Source: Bacillota bacterium (GTDB lineage Bacteria > Bacillota > Clostridia > Peptostreptococcales > Anaerovoracaceae). From it: a stretch of DNA of 8,752 nt. Under the pieces are notes generated by a model, which saw only the letters and a list, made by a program, of their open reading frames with translations, was not told the DNA's origin and searched no databases. The position numbers were made by a program, and so were the translations under genes. The stretch lies in NCBI GenBank assembly GCA_029266295.1, contig JAQSXD010000142.1, forward strand, positions 1 through 8,752, in the 5' to 3' direction. This document shows, in pieces, positions 1-5,772 of this stretch. The stretch's first letter is position 1. Every line of letters starts with the position of its first letter.

Positions 1-45
1 CAGAGTGCGTTCACTCTTGGCTACTTCTCTTCCCTGTTCTGACAT
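1..45 (-). CDS. Start of an unidentified protein (first 15 codons only)
   Basis: The minus strand has an ATG at 45 with an ideal ribosome binding site (AGGAGG, 56-61) ten bases upstream, and the frame stays open to the window edge. The visible residues are MSEQGREVAKSERTL. The hydrophilic, charged start shows no signal peptide or membrane segment. Fifteen residues are too few to assign a family, so no function is offered. The gene points away from bofA and lies 346 bases downstream of it, so it probably has its own promoter in that gap. The start is well supported by the binding site; the identity is unknown. Confidence 0.7.
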   Translation of the reverse strand, partial: MSEQGREVAKSERTL

Positions 46-66
46 TAATTATTTACCTCCTTTTTC

Positions 67-177
67 TCACATAGAACTATGATTAGACTCTTGCATTTTC
101 GCTTCACCGTAAGATTTGCTGTCTTTCAGCGAATTTTCAGTATTGATGCAATACTTCATATAACTTTCAATTATCAT
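67..177 (-). CDS. Possible 36-codon leader or small ORF
   Basis: An open frame begins at ATG 177, with a second in-frame ATG at 159. It ends in TGA at 67-69, five bases before the ribosome binding site of the gene starting at 45. The product would begin MIIESYMKYCINTENS and end in a polar, Ser/Asn-rich tail. A TATAAT-like box lies about 22 bases upstream (200-205). The close spacing to the next binding site would suit a translated leader. Against it, no convincing Shine-Dalgarno sequence precedes either ATG, and a frame this short can arise by chance in such AT-rich DNA. It also spans a perfect inverted repeat (139-155). This is a weak candidate. Confidence 0.22.
   Translation of the reverse strand: MIIESYMKYCINTENSLKDSKSYGEAKMQESNHSSM
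139..155. repeat. Perfect 7-bp inverted repeat, possible operator
   Basis: AGTATTG-ATG-CAATACT is a perfect dyad with a three-base centre. It lies downstream of a TATAAT-like box on the minus strand (200-205) and about 95 bases before the start codon of the left-edge gene. The position would suit a repressor site or a small RNA hairpin in the leader. No known regulator is recognised. Confidence 0.35.
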
Positions 178-391
178 GCCAATCTTATCTTATCAAAGCA
201 TTATATATTAAATTTTCAGACAATGGTCTATTTTGACTGGATGAGCCTGTCCTGATCGCTAATTTTGTGTTCACTCATTTCGAAATATTGACTGAAAAAT
301 CTCAATTTTGAAAAAACCGTATCTGTTATGTCTCAGTTTTGAAACCCAAGAACCAGACCTGTCCAGTTCCACGCCAAGGGGTTACCGCTTA

Positions 392-667
392 TCATAAACC
401 GAGATAATGATACACCGCCAGCAATACAGCCCCCGGCACTCCTAAAACGCCGACGATCACAGCAGATAGGATATTCAGAGAGATGTGGAGCCCCCAGTAG
501 GATCCGACCCAGTTTATTACCACAATAGAAACCGCTCCTGCAATACTGTTAATTACAAGCCTTAAAAGGATTTTAATCGGCACCAGAAACATATACCCTA
601 CTACATAAAGTGTAAAGATTCCAAGGGCATAGGCAAGAAGGATCCCGATTTCTGTACTCATATCCAT
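392..667 (-). CDS. bofA: Pro-sigma-K processing inhibitor BofA family protein
   Basis: In Bacillus, BofA is an integral membrane protein of the outer forespore membrane that holds the SpoIVFB protease inactive, so delaying maturation of sigma-K in the mother cell. This 91-residue product has the family size and pattern: a hydrophobic N-terminal segment (about 5-30), then the signature region with residues VINSIAGAV (38-46) and a Gly/Pro-containing C-terminal hydrophobic stretch (about 66-88, including GVLGVPGA). The start at 667 is chosen because AAGGGGG lies about ten bases upstream. Position near recR and yaaL matches the Bacillus recR-yaaL-bofA order and supports the call. Here the gene is divergent from yaaL with only 81 bases between, so it needs its own promoter; a sigma-E site was not clear. 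The partner protease is outside the window. Alternative: a BofA-like membrane protein with another sporulation role. Confidence 0.88.
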   Translation of the reverse strand: MDMSTEIGILLAYALGIFTLYVVGYMFLVPIKILLRLVINSIAGAVSIVVINWVGSYWGLHISLNILSAVIVGVLGVPGAVLLAVYHYLGL

Positions 668-748
668 ATTATTTGCACCCCCTTGTATAATTTATGTCCA
701 TTATGAATAAAATAGAATTGAGAACTTGACGAAAGGATGTGAGGGCAG

Positions 749-1012
749 ATGAGCACACCACTAAATGGTATTGCCGGTACGGCGAGTAAACTTTACCATC
801 AGGTTCTGAATATACCTTATCCGAAAAACGATGAGGAACAGCTGCTCAGTTCTATAAAAGCAGCCCATTCGGACTGGCAGAGGGCAGAAGCTATGTTTCA
901 CGAAGTAACTGACCCAGACCTGGTTGATTACACAATCTATGATATGCTGGCAGCAAAAACGAAATATACTTACTTACTTAAAACGGCAAAAAACAAGGAC
1001 CTGCATTGGTAG
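749..1012 (+). CDS. yaaL: YaaL-family (DUF2508) small protein
   Basis: This 87-residue soluble protein contains the hallmark helical block of the YaaL/DUF2508 family at about residues 42-78: a DW-x-x-A start, then VTDPDLVDYTIY, then KYTYLLK. The biochemical role is unknown; the family is typically found between recR and bofA in Firmicutes, and the same is true here. The unusual point is orientation: it is on the plus strand, while bofA and recR on either side are on the minus strand. Translation probably starts at ATG 749, preceded by GAGG at 741-744 and a second purine-rich stretch at 732-737. The last eight codons and the TAG stop lie inside a strong bidirectional terminator shared with recR. 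A TATAAT at 686-691 could be its -10 box, but no good -35 is seen. Confidence 0.85.
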   Translation: MSTPLNGIAGTASKLYHQVLNIPYPKNDEEQLLSSIKAAHSDWQRAEAMFHEVTDPDLVDYTIYDMLAAKTKYTYLLKTAKNKDLHW

Positions 1013-1027
1013 GGTCCTTGTTTTTTT
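988..1027. terminator. Bidirectional intrinsic terminator between yaaL and recR
   Basis: Positions 991-1001 pair perfectly with 1013-1023 (core ACAAGGACC / GGTCCTTGT), leaving an 11-base loop. Seven T residues (1021-1027) follow on the plus strand, and six A residues (988-993) give a U-tract on the minus strand. It can stop both yaaL transcripts and the scr-dnaX-ybaB-recR transcript. The yaaL stop codon (1010-1012) lies in the loop. Confidence 0.9.
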
Positions 1028-1076
1028 AACAGTAAAGATATTTTTATGATAATCAAGAAGTTCGGCTATCAGTTCG

Positions 1077-1676
1077 CTATAATTCCCGCCGTCCTTCCAT
1101 GGCTTTTGATAAGGTCACTTCATCCGCGTATTCCAGATCACCGCCGACGGGAACGCCGTGGGCGATTCTGGAAACCTTAATCCCGGAAGGCTTGATCAGG
1201 CGCGCTGTGTACATCGCCGTTGCCTCACCTTCTATATTGGGGTTGGTCGCCAGGATAACTTCTCTGACGTCTTCCTGCTGCAGTCTGATAATCAGCTGCT
1301 TCAGGTTAATATCTTCCGGTCCGATGCCGTCCATCGGTGAAATCGCACCGTGGAGCACATGATATAAGCCTTGGAATTCCCGAATCCGTTCCATGGCGCT
1401 GACATCTCTTGGGCTCTCTACGACGCAGATCACACCCCTGTCCCTTGTCTGGTCAGTGCAAATGCTGCAGGGATCCACATCGGTGAGATTTCCACAGACA
1501 GAGCAGTATTTCATATTCTTCTTTGCATCCATAATTGCTTCGGCCAAAGCGTTTGCTTCCGCATCGTCCTGCGCCAATATATGGAATGCCAGACGCTGGG
1601 CAGTTTTTCCGCCGATACCGGGCAATTTGGAGAGTTCAGCGATAAGCCTGCTCAGAGGTTTTGCATAATGTTTCAT
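1077..1676 (-). CDS. recR: Recombination mediator protein RecR
   Basis: RecR works with RecO (and RecF) to load RecA on single-stranded DNA at gaps and stalled forks. The 199-residue length is standard. An N-terminal helix-hairpin-helix region contains LPGIGGKTAQRLAFHI (18-33). A four-Cys zinc site follows (C58, C61, C70, C73), then a Toprim domain (about 81-176) with the acidic residue in VVESPRD (E87). The C-terminal family motif GVPVGGDLEYAD (174-185) is intact. All key elements are present, so it should be functional. The ATG at 1676 comes ten bases after the ybaB stop and has only a weak GGGA ribosome binding site, which suggests translational coupling to ybaB. It is the last gene of the minus-strand dnaX operon, ending at the 988-1027 terminator. 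Confidence 0.97.
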   Translation of the reverse strand: MKHYAKPLSRLIAELSKLPGIGGKTAQRLAFHILAQDDAEANALAEAIMDAKKNMKYCSVCGNLTDVDPCSICTDQTRDRGVICVVESPRDVSAMERIREFQGLYHVLHGAISPMDGIGPEDINLKQLIIRLQQEDVREVILATNPNIEGEATAMYTARLIKPSGIKVSRIAHGVPVGGDLEYADEVTLSKAMEGRREL

Positions 1677-1686
1677 GGGATCCCGT

Positions 1687-2052
1687 TTACATGATGCCCG
1701 GAATCGATAATCCGCCGGTCAGTTTACCCATTTCGCTTTGACTGATTTCTTCCATCTGACGCAGGGCCTCGTTGGCAGCGACCATGATCAGATCCTGAAG
1801 CATTTCCACGTCATCTGGGTCTACAACTTCAGGCTTTATCGTTACTTTTACGATTTCTTTTTTGCCATTTACTGCTACCGTGACAGCACCGCCCCCCGCA
1901 GTAGCTTCCAATTCCTTTGTATCGAGTTCAGCCTGCATTTCTTCCATTTTCCGCTGCATGGCCTGCATCTGTTGAATCTGCTTCTGCATGTTTCCTGCTC
2001 CGCCGGCTCCGCCTGCACTAGGCTTCTTTCCAGCTCTCATACCTTTTCCCAT
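1687..2052 (-). CDS. ybaB: YbaB/EbfC-family nucleoid-associated protein
   Basis: This small DNA-binding dimer family is thought to coat and bridge nucleoid DNA; the Bacillus ortholog is YaaK. The 121-residue product has a Gly/Ala-rich N-terminal arm (13-20), a Met/Gln-rich helix (about 21-45) likely to form the dimer coiled coil, the strand region after AGGGAVTV, the VDPDDVEMLQDL helix and the typical C-terminal end LTGGLSIPGIM. The ATG at 2052 follows an AGGAGG (2061-2066) by eight bases. That ribosome binding site overlaps the dnaX stop codon (2065-2067), so the two genes are tightly coupled. The N-terminal arm, about 20 residues before the first helix, is somewhat longer than in many relatives, and a later start cannot be excluded. 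Confidence 0.95.
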   Translation of the reverse strand: MGKGMRAGKKPSAGGAGGAGNMQKQIQQMQAMQRKMEEMQAELDTKELEATAGGGAVTVAVNGKKEIVKVTIKPEVVDPDDVEMLQDLIMVAANEALRQMEEISQSEMGKLTGGLSIPGIM

Positions 2053-2064
2053 CGTTCCGTCCTC

Positions 2065-3630
2065 CTACTGTATTTCAATATGAATTCCAAATTTATTGCC
2101 GATTTCATCCGCCAGGTCTTCGGCGGTTTTTTCCGTCTCATCACGACCGGATGCTATATTTCTGGTGCACTCCAGTCTGAGTTTTCTTCCGGTATGTTTC
2201 TCCATGAGCATCTCAAGATCCGATGAATTCTCTTTGATATAGGTTTCCATCATCTCATTGGAGGCTTCAACGTAGAAACAGTCCTCACATACTTCCTTCA
2301 ACTTGGTTCCCACGCGAAGAAGATTAAAGCTTCCTTTTAGCGTTTCCCCATCCTCAAAGACCGCATGCCAGAGTCTATCGCAGTCGATATCTGAAATCGA
2401 TGCGCTGCGGCTTCCGCCGCTTTTGCTATTGGCCTGAGAATTCGCAGTCATTTTTCCGGCGTTGCTCTGCTCTCCACTGTTTTTCGTTGAAGAAGCTGGT
2501 CTTCTTGTTGAAGGGGCAGTCATTACCGGGATTGCCGGTGCGCCCCCCATATCGGAAGCCAGCTTTACGATGCAAAGCTCCAGTAAAATTCTGGGCTGGG
2601 TTGACCATTTCGCATCGGTCAGGGTCTGGGACAGCTTTATAATGCTGTCGTTAATAAAACCAAGCTCAATTTCTTCACTCTGCTTTCGGATTCGATCCAC
2701 ATTTTCCGAGGACATATTTAAAACTTCCTCTGGATTCTTGATGAATTTCGTCATCAGCAGACTTCGAAAATGAGCGATCCAATCTTTCATAAACTGACGA
2801 ACATCCTTGCCGTCCGCCAAAATGCGGTCCAAGAGAAGCAACGCATCAGCGATCTGTCGTTCCAGAACCAGCTCTGTCATTTCAACAAAGATTTCTTCCC
2901 CTGCCGTTCCGAGAATGTCAATCACATCATCTCTGGCAACAGTTTTATCTCCTGTGGAAATGCATTGATCCAGCAGGCTTAGTGCATCTCTGACAGAACC
3001 GTCGGCATTAGAGGCGATGAGACCTAGCGCAGCATCGGAGATTTTCACCTCCATCTGACTGCAGATATCCCGCATACCCTGCTTAAGAATCCGCTCCGGT
3101 ACTCTTTTAAAATCCAGCCTCAGACACCTTGAAAGGATGGTAGCGGGGAGCTTTTGAACCTCTGTCGTAGCCAGAATGAACATAACATTTTCCGGCGGCT
3201 CCTCCAGTGTCTTAAGGAGTGCATTAAAGGCTCCCGTGGAAAGCATGTGCACTTCGTCGATAATGTACACTTTGCACCTGCCGGCAGCCGGCGGATACTT
3301 GACACTTTCCCGAAGTTCTCTAATATTATCTACACCGTTATTGGATGCCGCATCTATTTCGATCACATCCATGAAGGCTCCGTCTTTAATGCTCAGGCAA
3401 TTGGCGCATACACCGCAGGGACGTTCTCCTGTCTCCGAGAGACAGTTCATGGCCTTTGCAAGAATTCTTGCTGTAGAGGTTTTTCCCGTTCCCCTGGTGC
3501 CGCAGAACAGATAGGCATGTACTGTGGTTTCTGTTTTAATCTGATTCTTAAGGATTCTTACGATATGCTCCTGACCAAGAATCCCATCAAAGGTCTCTGG
3601 TCTGAACGATCGGTATAAAGCGGTATACAT
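2065..3630 (-). CDS. dnaX: DNA polymerase III subunit gamma/tau
   Basis: DnaX is the AAA+ motor of the clamp loader, which places the sliding clamp on primed DNA and, through its tau region, ties the replisome together. The 521-residue protein has Walker A GTRGTGKT (44-51), a zinc site (C63, C72, C75, C78), Walker B IIDEVH (123-128), a sensor-1 region ILATTE (152-157), the arginine finger in SRC (R168) and a sensor-2-like GSVRDALSLLDQ (211-222). The collar domain runs to about 360. A Ser/Thr/Asn-rich linker follows (about 365-412), then a C-terminal tau-like domain. The start at 3630 is preferred over an upstream in-frame ATG at 3669 because MYTALYRSFRP is the conserved N-terminus and AAGGGGGG (3637-3644) precedes it. 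The gene lies about 100 bases downstream of the SRP RNA, as in Bacillus. I saw no well-placed slippery sequence for a short gamma form. Confidence 0.97.
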   Translation of the reverse strand: MYTALYRSFRPETFDGILGQEHIVRILKNQIKTETTVHAYLFCGTRGTGKTSTARILAKAMNCLSETGERPCGVCANCLSIKDGAFMDVIEIDAASNNGVDNIRELRESVKYPPAAGRCKVYIIDEVHMLSTGAFNALLKTLEEPPENVMFILATTEVQKLPATILSRCLRLDFKRVPERILKQGMRDICSQMEVKISDAALGLIASNADGSVRDALSLLDQCISTGDKTVARDDVIDILGTAGEEIFVEMTELVLERQIADALLLLDRILADGKDVRQFMKDWIAHFRSLLMTKFIKNPEEVLNMSSENVDRIRKQSEEIELGFINDSIIKLSQTLTDAKWSTQPRILLELCIVKLASDMGGAPAIPVMTAPSTRRPASSTKNSGEQSNAGKMTANSQANSKSGGSRSASISDIDCDRLWHAVFEDGETLKGSFNLLRVGTKLKEVCEDCFYVEASNEMMETYIKENSSDLEMLMEKHTGRKLRLECTRNIASGRDETEKTAEDLADEIGNKFGIHIEIQ

Positions 3631-3735
3631 GCTCCACCCCCCTTGCTTTTCTGTGGACATTCCTAACATGCGGGCTCTGCCGCTTGACTTGTGGAAGTAG
3701 GAATCTTTGCGTCCGTCATTTCTACTTTTTTACAA

Positions 3736-3894
3736 AAAGTGCCCTTTAGAAGCTTCGCATGACATTGGAGAAGGCTTGTCTGCGGCACATAAGAGATTCC
3801 ACTTATCGCTGCTTCCTTCCGGACCTGACGAGGTTCATAGATTCTTATTGCGCAGGACCCAAACCAAGCCAGGCGAAGCTACTAAAAGGCACCC
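3736..3894 (-). ncRNA. scr: Signal recognition particle RNA, short type
   Basis: The minus strand carries the SRP RNA domain IV signature GTCAGGTCCGGAAGGAAGCAGC split across 3809-3830, flanked by the expected symmetrical arms (GGTCCTGCGCAA upstream and TGTGCCGCAG downstream). The outer ends pair well: GTGCCTTTTAGTAGCTTCGC at the 5' side against GCGAAGCTTCTAAAGGGCAC at the 3' side, giving one long hairpin of about 155-160 nucleotides. This RNA binds Ffh to target membrane and secreted proteins co-translationally. The 5' end is set by a promoter just upstream. The 3' end is set by the end of the stem and a run of five T residues (3734-3738), which may act as the terminator. I see no Alu domain like that of the 271-nucleotide Bacillus RNA. 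End positions are good to a few bases. Confidence 0.95.
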
Positions 3895-3898
3895 TATT

Positions 3899-3927
3899 AT
3901 TATATGTACTTTGTCCCACAAAGTCAA
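3899..3927 (-). promoter_or_regulatory. Sigma-A promoter of the SRP RNA / dnaX operon
   Basis: On the minus strand, TTGACT (3922-3927) and TATAAT (3899-3904) are separated by exactly 17 bases. Transcription would start near the GGG at 3892-3894, matching the predicted 5' end of the SRP RNA. This is the best promoter in the window and fits a highly expressed RNA. It may also supply dnaX, ybaB and recR by read-through. Confidence 0.9.
3908..3924. promoter_or_regulatory. Perfect dyad inside the SRP promoter spacer
   Basis: ACTTTGT-CCC-ACAAAGT is a perfect 7-bp inverted repeat. It fills most of the spacer between the -10 and -35 boxes and overlaps the -35. The placement is that of a repressor operator, but no regulator is recognised and it could be coincidental. 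Confidence 0.4.
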
Positions 3928-3951
3928 TGACAACTTTTACAAATTACCTGC

Positions 3952-3993
3952 TCTTTGCCCCAGGTTCTTTGCCCCAGAATCTTTGTTCCGTTT
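3952..3993. repeat. Three tandem copies of a 14-bp unit
   Basis: TCTTTGCCCCAGGT, TCTTTGCCCCAGAA and the degenerate TCTTTGTTCCGTTT start at 3952, 3966 and 3980, exactly 14 bases apart. They lie between the AIR-synthase-like gene and the SRP promoter. This looks like a local slippage duplication. No protein is encoded. Confidence 0.6.
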
Positions 3994-4008
3994 CCCTCAT
4001 CCTTAGCT

Positions 4009-5004
4009 TCATCTGACCACCTTGTAGAGTTCATCGCTGGCCGGTGGTGCGATGACGATTTTTTCATTGTCTACCACCATTCGAATTCCTTCGTCTTTCT
4101 CACAGATTCTGCCGATACATGCAACGGGTATCCCCGCGCTGGAAAGCGCTTCTTCCATTTGCACCTTTACTTCCGGATGAACCATAATCATCATGCTTCC
4201 GCTGGAAATCAGCCGCAAGTAATCAATGTCAAAACGATCGCAGATTTTTTTCGTTACCTCAGCTACCGGTATTTTGTCGGTCCAAACTTCAGCTCCCGTT
4301 TCAGCGATACTGCACATCTCCCATACTGCACCAAGGACGCCGCCTTCTGTAATATCATGCATTCCTGCCGTGCCGATTCGCCCTGCAATCACGCCTTCCT
4401 TTACAACACTGATCTGATCGAGCATATCTGCAGCCTGTTCAAACTCCTCTTCCGTCAGGTAGTCTTTCAGCTCCGCTTTATAATCTCCTGCAATAATGCC
4501 CGTTCCTTCCAGCCCTGCCTGCTTGGTCATGAGGATAAAGTCTCCCGGCTTCATATTTTCCGCTTGCTGGGACGACCACTTTGCACCTCTTCCCAGTGCA
4601 GTGGAGACGATAACGGGTTTTGTAACCGCAGAGGTGATCTCAGTATGGCCGCCGATGATCTCAACGCCAAGCTTCTCAGAAGCCTCCCCGGCCTGTTTCA
4701 TGATCTCCTCAATCTGTTCCTCAGTCGTTCCCTCTGGGAGCATAACGGCCAGCATAATCCCCAGCGGTTCAATTCCGTTGGAAGCGATGTCATTGCAGGA
4801 GATATGAACCGCCAGCCTGCCGATTTCACTCACCGCCGCCGTAATGGGATCTGTTGACAAAACGCACTCATAGGCGCCGAAATCCACCACCGCGCAGTCT
4901 TCTCCCACCCCTGGTCTCGTAATGACCTCCGGACGCCTGAACTTAATATTTTTGAAAACGATATCCTCCAGCAGTTTACTGTCGAGCTTTCCGGTTTTTA
5001 ACAT
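4009..5004 (-). CDS. AIR synthase-related (PurM/HypE superfamily) protein
   Basis: Members of this superfamily (PurM, HypE, ThiL, SelD) bind ATP between two similar domains and form phosphorylated or dehydrated intermediates. The 331-residue product carries the N-terminal PGVGEDCAVV motif (31-40), STDP (50-53), CNDIASNG (70-77) and GGHTEI (118-123), and the C-terminal-domain motifs DITEGGVLGA (217-226) and SSGSM (267-271). The overall layout is closest to HypE-like proteins, often annotated as hydrogenase expression proteins. It lacks the C-terminal Cys that HypE uses for nitrile synthesis, ending in LYKVVR, so a true HypE role is unlikely and the substrate is unknown. The ATG at 5004 is chosen because GAGGTG (5011-5016) lies six bases upstream; a GTG at 5013 overlaps that site. 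No hydrogenase, purine or thiamine gene is adjacent. It probably follows the HIT gene on one transcript. Confidence 0.88.
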   Translation of the reverse strand: MLKTGKLDSKLLEDIVFKNIKFRRPEVITRPGVGEDCAVVDFGAYECVLSTDPITAAVSEIGRLAVHISCNDIASNGIEPLGIMLAVMLPEGTTEEQIEEIMKQAGEASEKLGVEIIGGHTEITSAVTKPVIVSTALGRGAKWSSQQAENMKPGDFILMTKQAGLEGTGIIAGDYKAELKDYLTEEEFEQAADMLDQISVVKEGVIAGRIGTAGMHDITEGGVLGAVWEMCSIAETGAEVWTDKIPVAEVTKKICDRFDIDYLRLISSGSMMIMVHPEVKVQMEEALSSAGIPVACIGRICEKDEGIRMVVDNEKIVIAPPASDELYKVVR

Positions 5005-5039
5005 GAAGCGCACCTCGCATGAATCGCATTAATTGGGAT

Positions 5040-5114
5040 AAACGCCCCGCAGAGTCACCGCAAGGCGTTTTTTATAGTTTTCTATAAAATTGCAATTCCT
5101 TCCGAAAACGCCCC
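5040..5114 (-). promoter_or_regulatory. Alternative-hairpin region between the HIT and AIR-synthase-like genes
   Basis: Three blocks are mutually related: AAACGCC (5040-5046), GGCGTTTT (5064-5071) and AAAACGCC (5105-5112). The middle block can pair with either neighbour, by seven or eight base pairs. A second perfect inverted repeat, TTTATAG-TTTT-CTATAAA, fills 5071-5088. On the plus strand the first hairpin is followed by a T-run (5068-5073) and looks like a terminator, although no plus-strand gene feeds it. On the minus strand it could act as a terminator or attenuator between the two genes. Confidence 0.45.
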
Positions 5115-5123
5115 ATCAGATGT

Positions 5124-5141
5124 GCGCACGGAATGAATCAG
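5124..5141. repeat. 18-bp dispersed repeat, copy 1
   Basis: GCGCACGGAATGAATCAG occurs here and, identically and in the same orientation, at 8318-8335. In this copy it lies just past the stop codon of the HIT gene (5148-5150). A loosely similar CT-rich tail (CTTTCCTTA here, TGCTTCCCTAA there) follows both copies. The left hairpin arm present around copy 2 is absent here. Confidence 0.8.
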
Positions 5142-5147
5142 CTTTCC

Positions 5148-5573
5148 TTACTCCAAATTTGCTTTAATTTCGCCGATTAACTTTGCATATTCCTCTTCAG
5201 AAAGATGAACCGGAGGATTGCAGGCCATCTGAAACATTCCGCCGTAATCAGGTCCGTCTACCTGCTTCGGAACGATATGGCAGTGGAGATGCGCCAGCTT
5301 ATCACTGAACATTCCATAGTTTATTTTAGCAGGATTCACGACAGCCTTCACAGCTCTTGACGCTTTTCCAAGATCACGCATGAACGCTTCCCCTTCCGCT
5401 GGAGAAAGATCCGCGATTTCTTTTCCGTGGTCTTTCAGGGCGACGAGAACTCTTCCATAATAGGACTGGTCCCTATATAAAAACAGGTCAGTGATTTCAA
5501 GCTCGCAGATCGGAAGCATAAACTGTTCACGCTTCACAAAATCAGTACAAAAATGGCAGTTTGGATCTTTCAT
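5148..5573 (-). CDS. HIT-family nucleotide hydrolase/transferase
   Basis: Histidine-triad proteins hydrolyse nucleotide phosphoramidates or dinucleoside polyphosphates through a covalent nucleotidyl-His intermediate. The 141-residue product carries the active-site triad HLHCHIV (H95, H97, H99), preceded by the NYGMFSDKLAH segment typical of the fold. An N-terminal CHFC pair (C6, C9), with H48 in KDHGKE, may form the structural zinc site seen in some branches of the family. The ATG at 5573 is preferred to an in-frame ATG at 5630 because GAGGAGA lies just upstream of it and MKDPNCHFC is a typical family N-terminus. The cellular substrate cannot be told from sequence. It lies upstream of, and codirectional with, the AIR-synthase-like gene across a 143-base spacer with possible regulatory hairpins. 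Confidence 0.93.
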   Translation of the reverse strand: MKDPNCHFCTDFVKREQFMLPICELEITDLFLYRDQSYYGRVLVALKDHGKEIADLSPAEGEAFMRDLGKASRAVKAVVNPAKINYGMFSDKLAHLHCHIVPKQVDGPDYGGMFQMACNPPVHLSEEEYAKLIGEIKANLE

Positions 5574-5664
5574 AATTCTTCTCCTCGTGTGAATGATTTC
5601 CGTTGTTATGCTGCAGCAGGCGCTGCACATGACATCATACTATAGTTTGTTTTCTATCGATAAG

Positions 5665-5692
5665 ATTATAACAGCTTATCTGATGGTTTAAA
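5665..5692 (-). promoter_or_regulatory. Possible promoter of the HIT gene
   Basis: On the minus strand, a TATAAT (5665-5670) follows a weak TTTAAA (5687-5692) at 16 bases. The predicted start would leave a leader of about 85 bases before ATG 5573. The -10 is good and the -35 poor. Confidence 0.45.
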
Positions 5693-5757
5693 AGATTTTA
5701 TGGCGTAAAATATTTCATCTCTATAGAATTTGAATTCACACGCAATTTCTAAATTAG

Positions 5758-5766
5758 TGCTATAAT
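5758..5766 (+). promoter_or_regulatory. Extended -10 promoter of the yibE-yibF operon
   Basis: TGC-TATAAT (5758-5766) is a consensus extended -10 element. No good -35 box is seen at the normal spacing, which extended -10 promoters tolerate. Transcription would begin near 5773, leaving a leader of about 110 bases. Confidence 0.6.
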
Positions 5767-5772
5767 AATGGT

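Larger units (their letters stand above)
46..391. other. 346-base gap between bofA and the left-edge gene
   Basis: No conserved protein or RNA gene is visible here. The AT-rich stretch contains the doubtful short ORF (67-177), the dyad at 139-155, a minus-strand TATAAT at 200-205 without a good -35 box, and a 14-base near-direct repeat (TCTCAATTTTGAAA at 300-313 and TCTCAGTTTTGAAA at 331-344) offset by 31 bases. It probably holds the promoter and leader of the gene at the left edge. Confidence 0.6.

Noticed and set aside
2124..2133. Run of six A residues in dnaX as a frameshift site for a gamma form
   Set aside because: It lies only about two dozen codons from the stop, the reading-frame register does not fit a slippery heptamer, and it is far from the usual gamma/tau boundary.
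1738..2226. A 162-codon plus-strand frame across ybaB and the dnaX end
   Set aside because: It is antisense to two well-supported genes and has no family resemblance or ribosome binding site.
3631..3669. Upstream dnaX start giving 13 more residues
   Set aside because: No ribosome binding site precedes ATG 3669, while ATG 3630 has one and begins with the conserved DnaX N-terminus.
3955..4857. A 300-codon open frame on the plus strand, opposite the AIR-synthase-like gene
   Set aside because: It runs antisense to a gene with clear family motifs, its product is low in recognisable features and rich in Cys/His/Phe as expected from a mirror frame, and it has no ribosome binding site.
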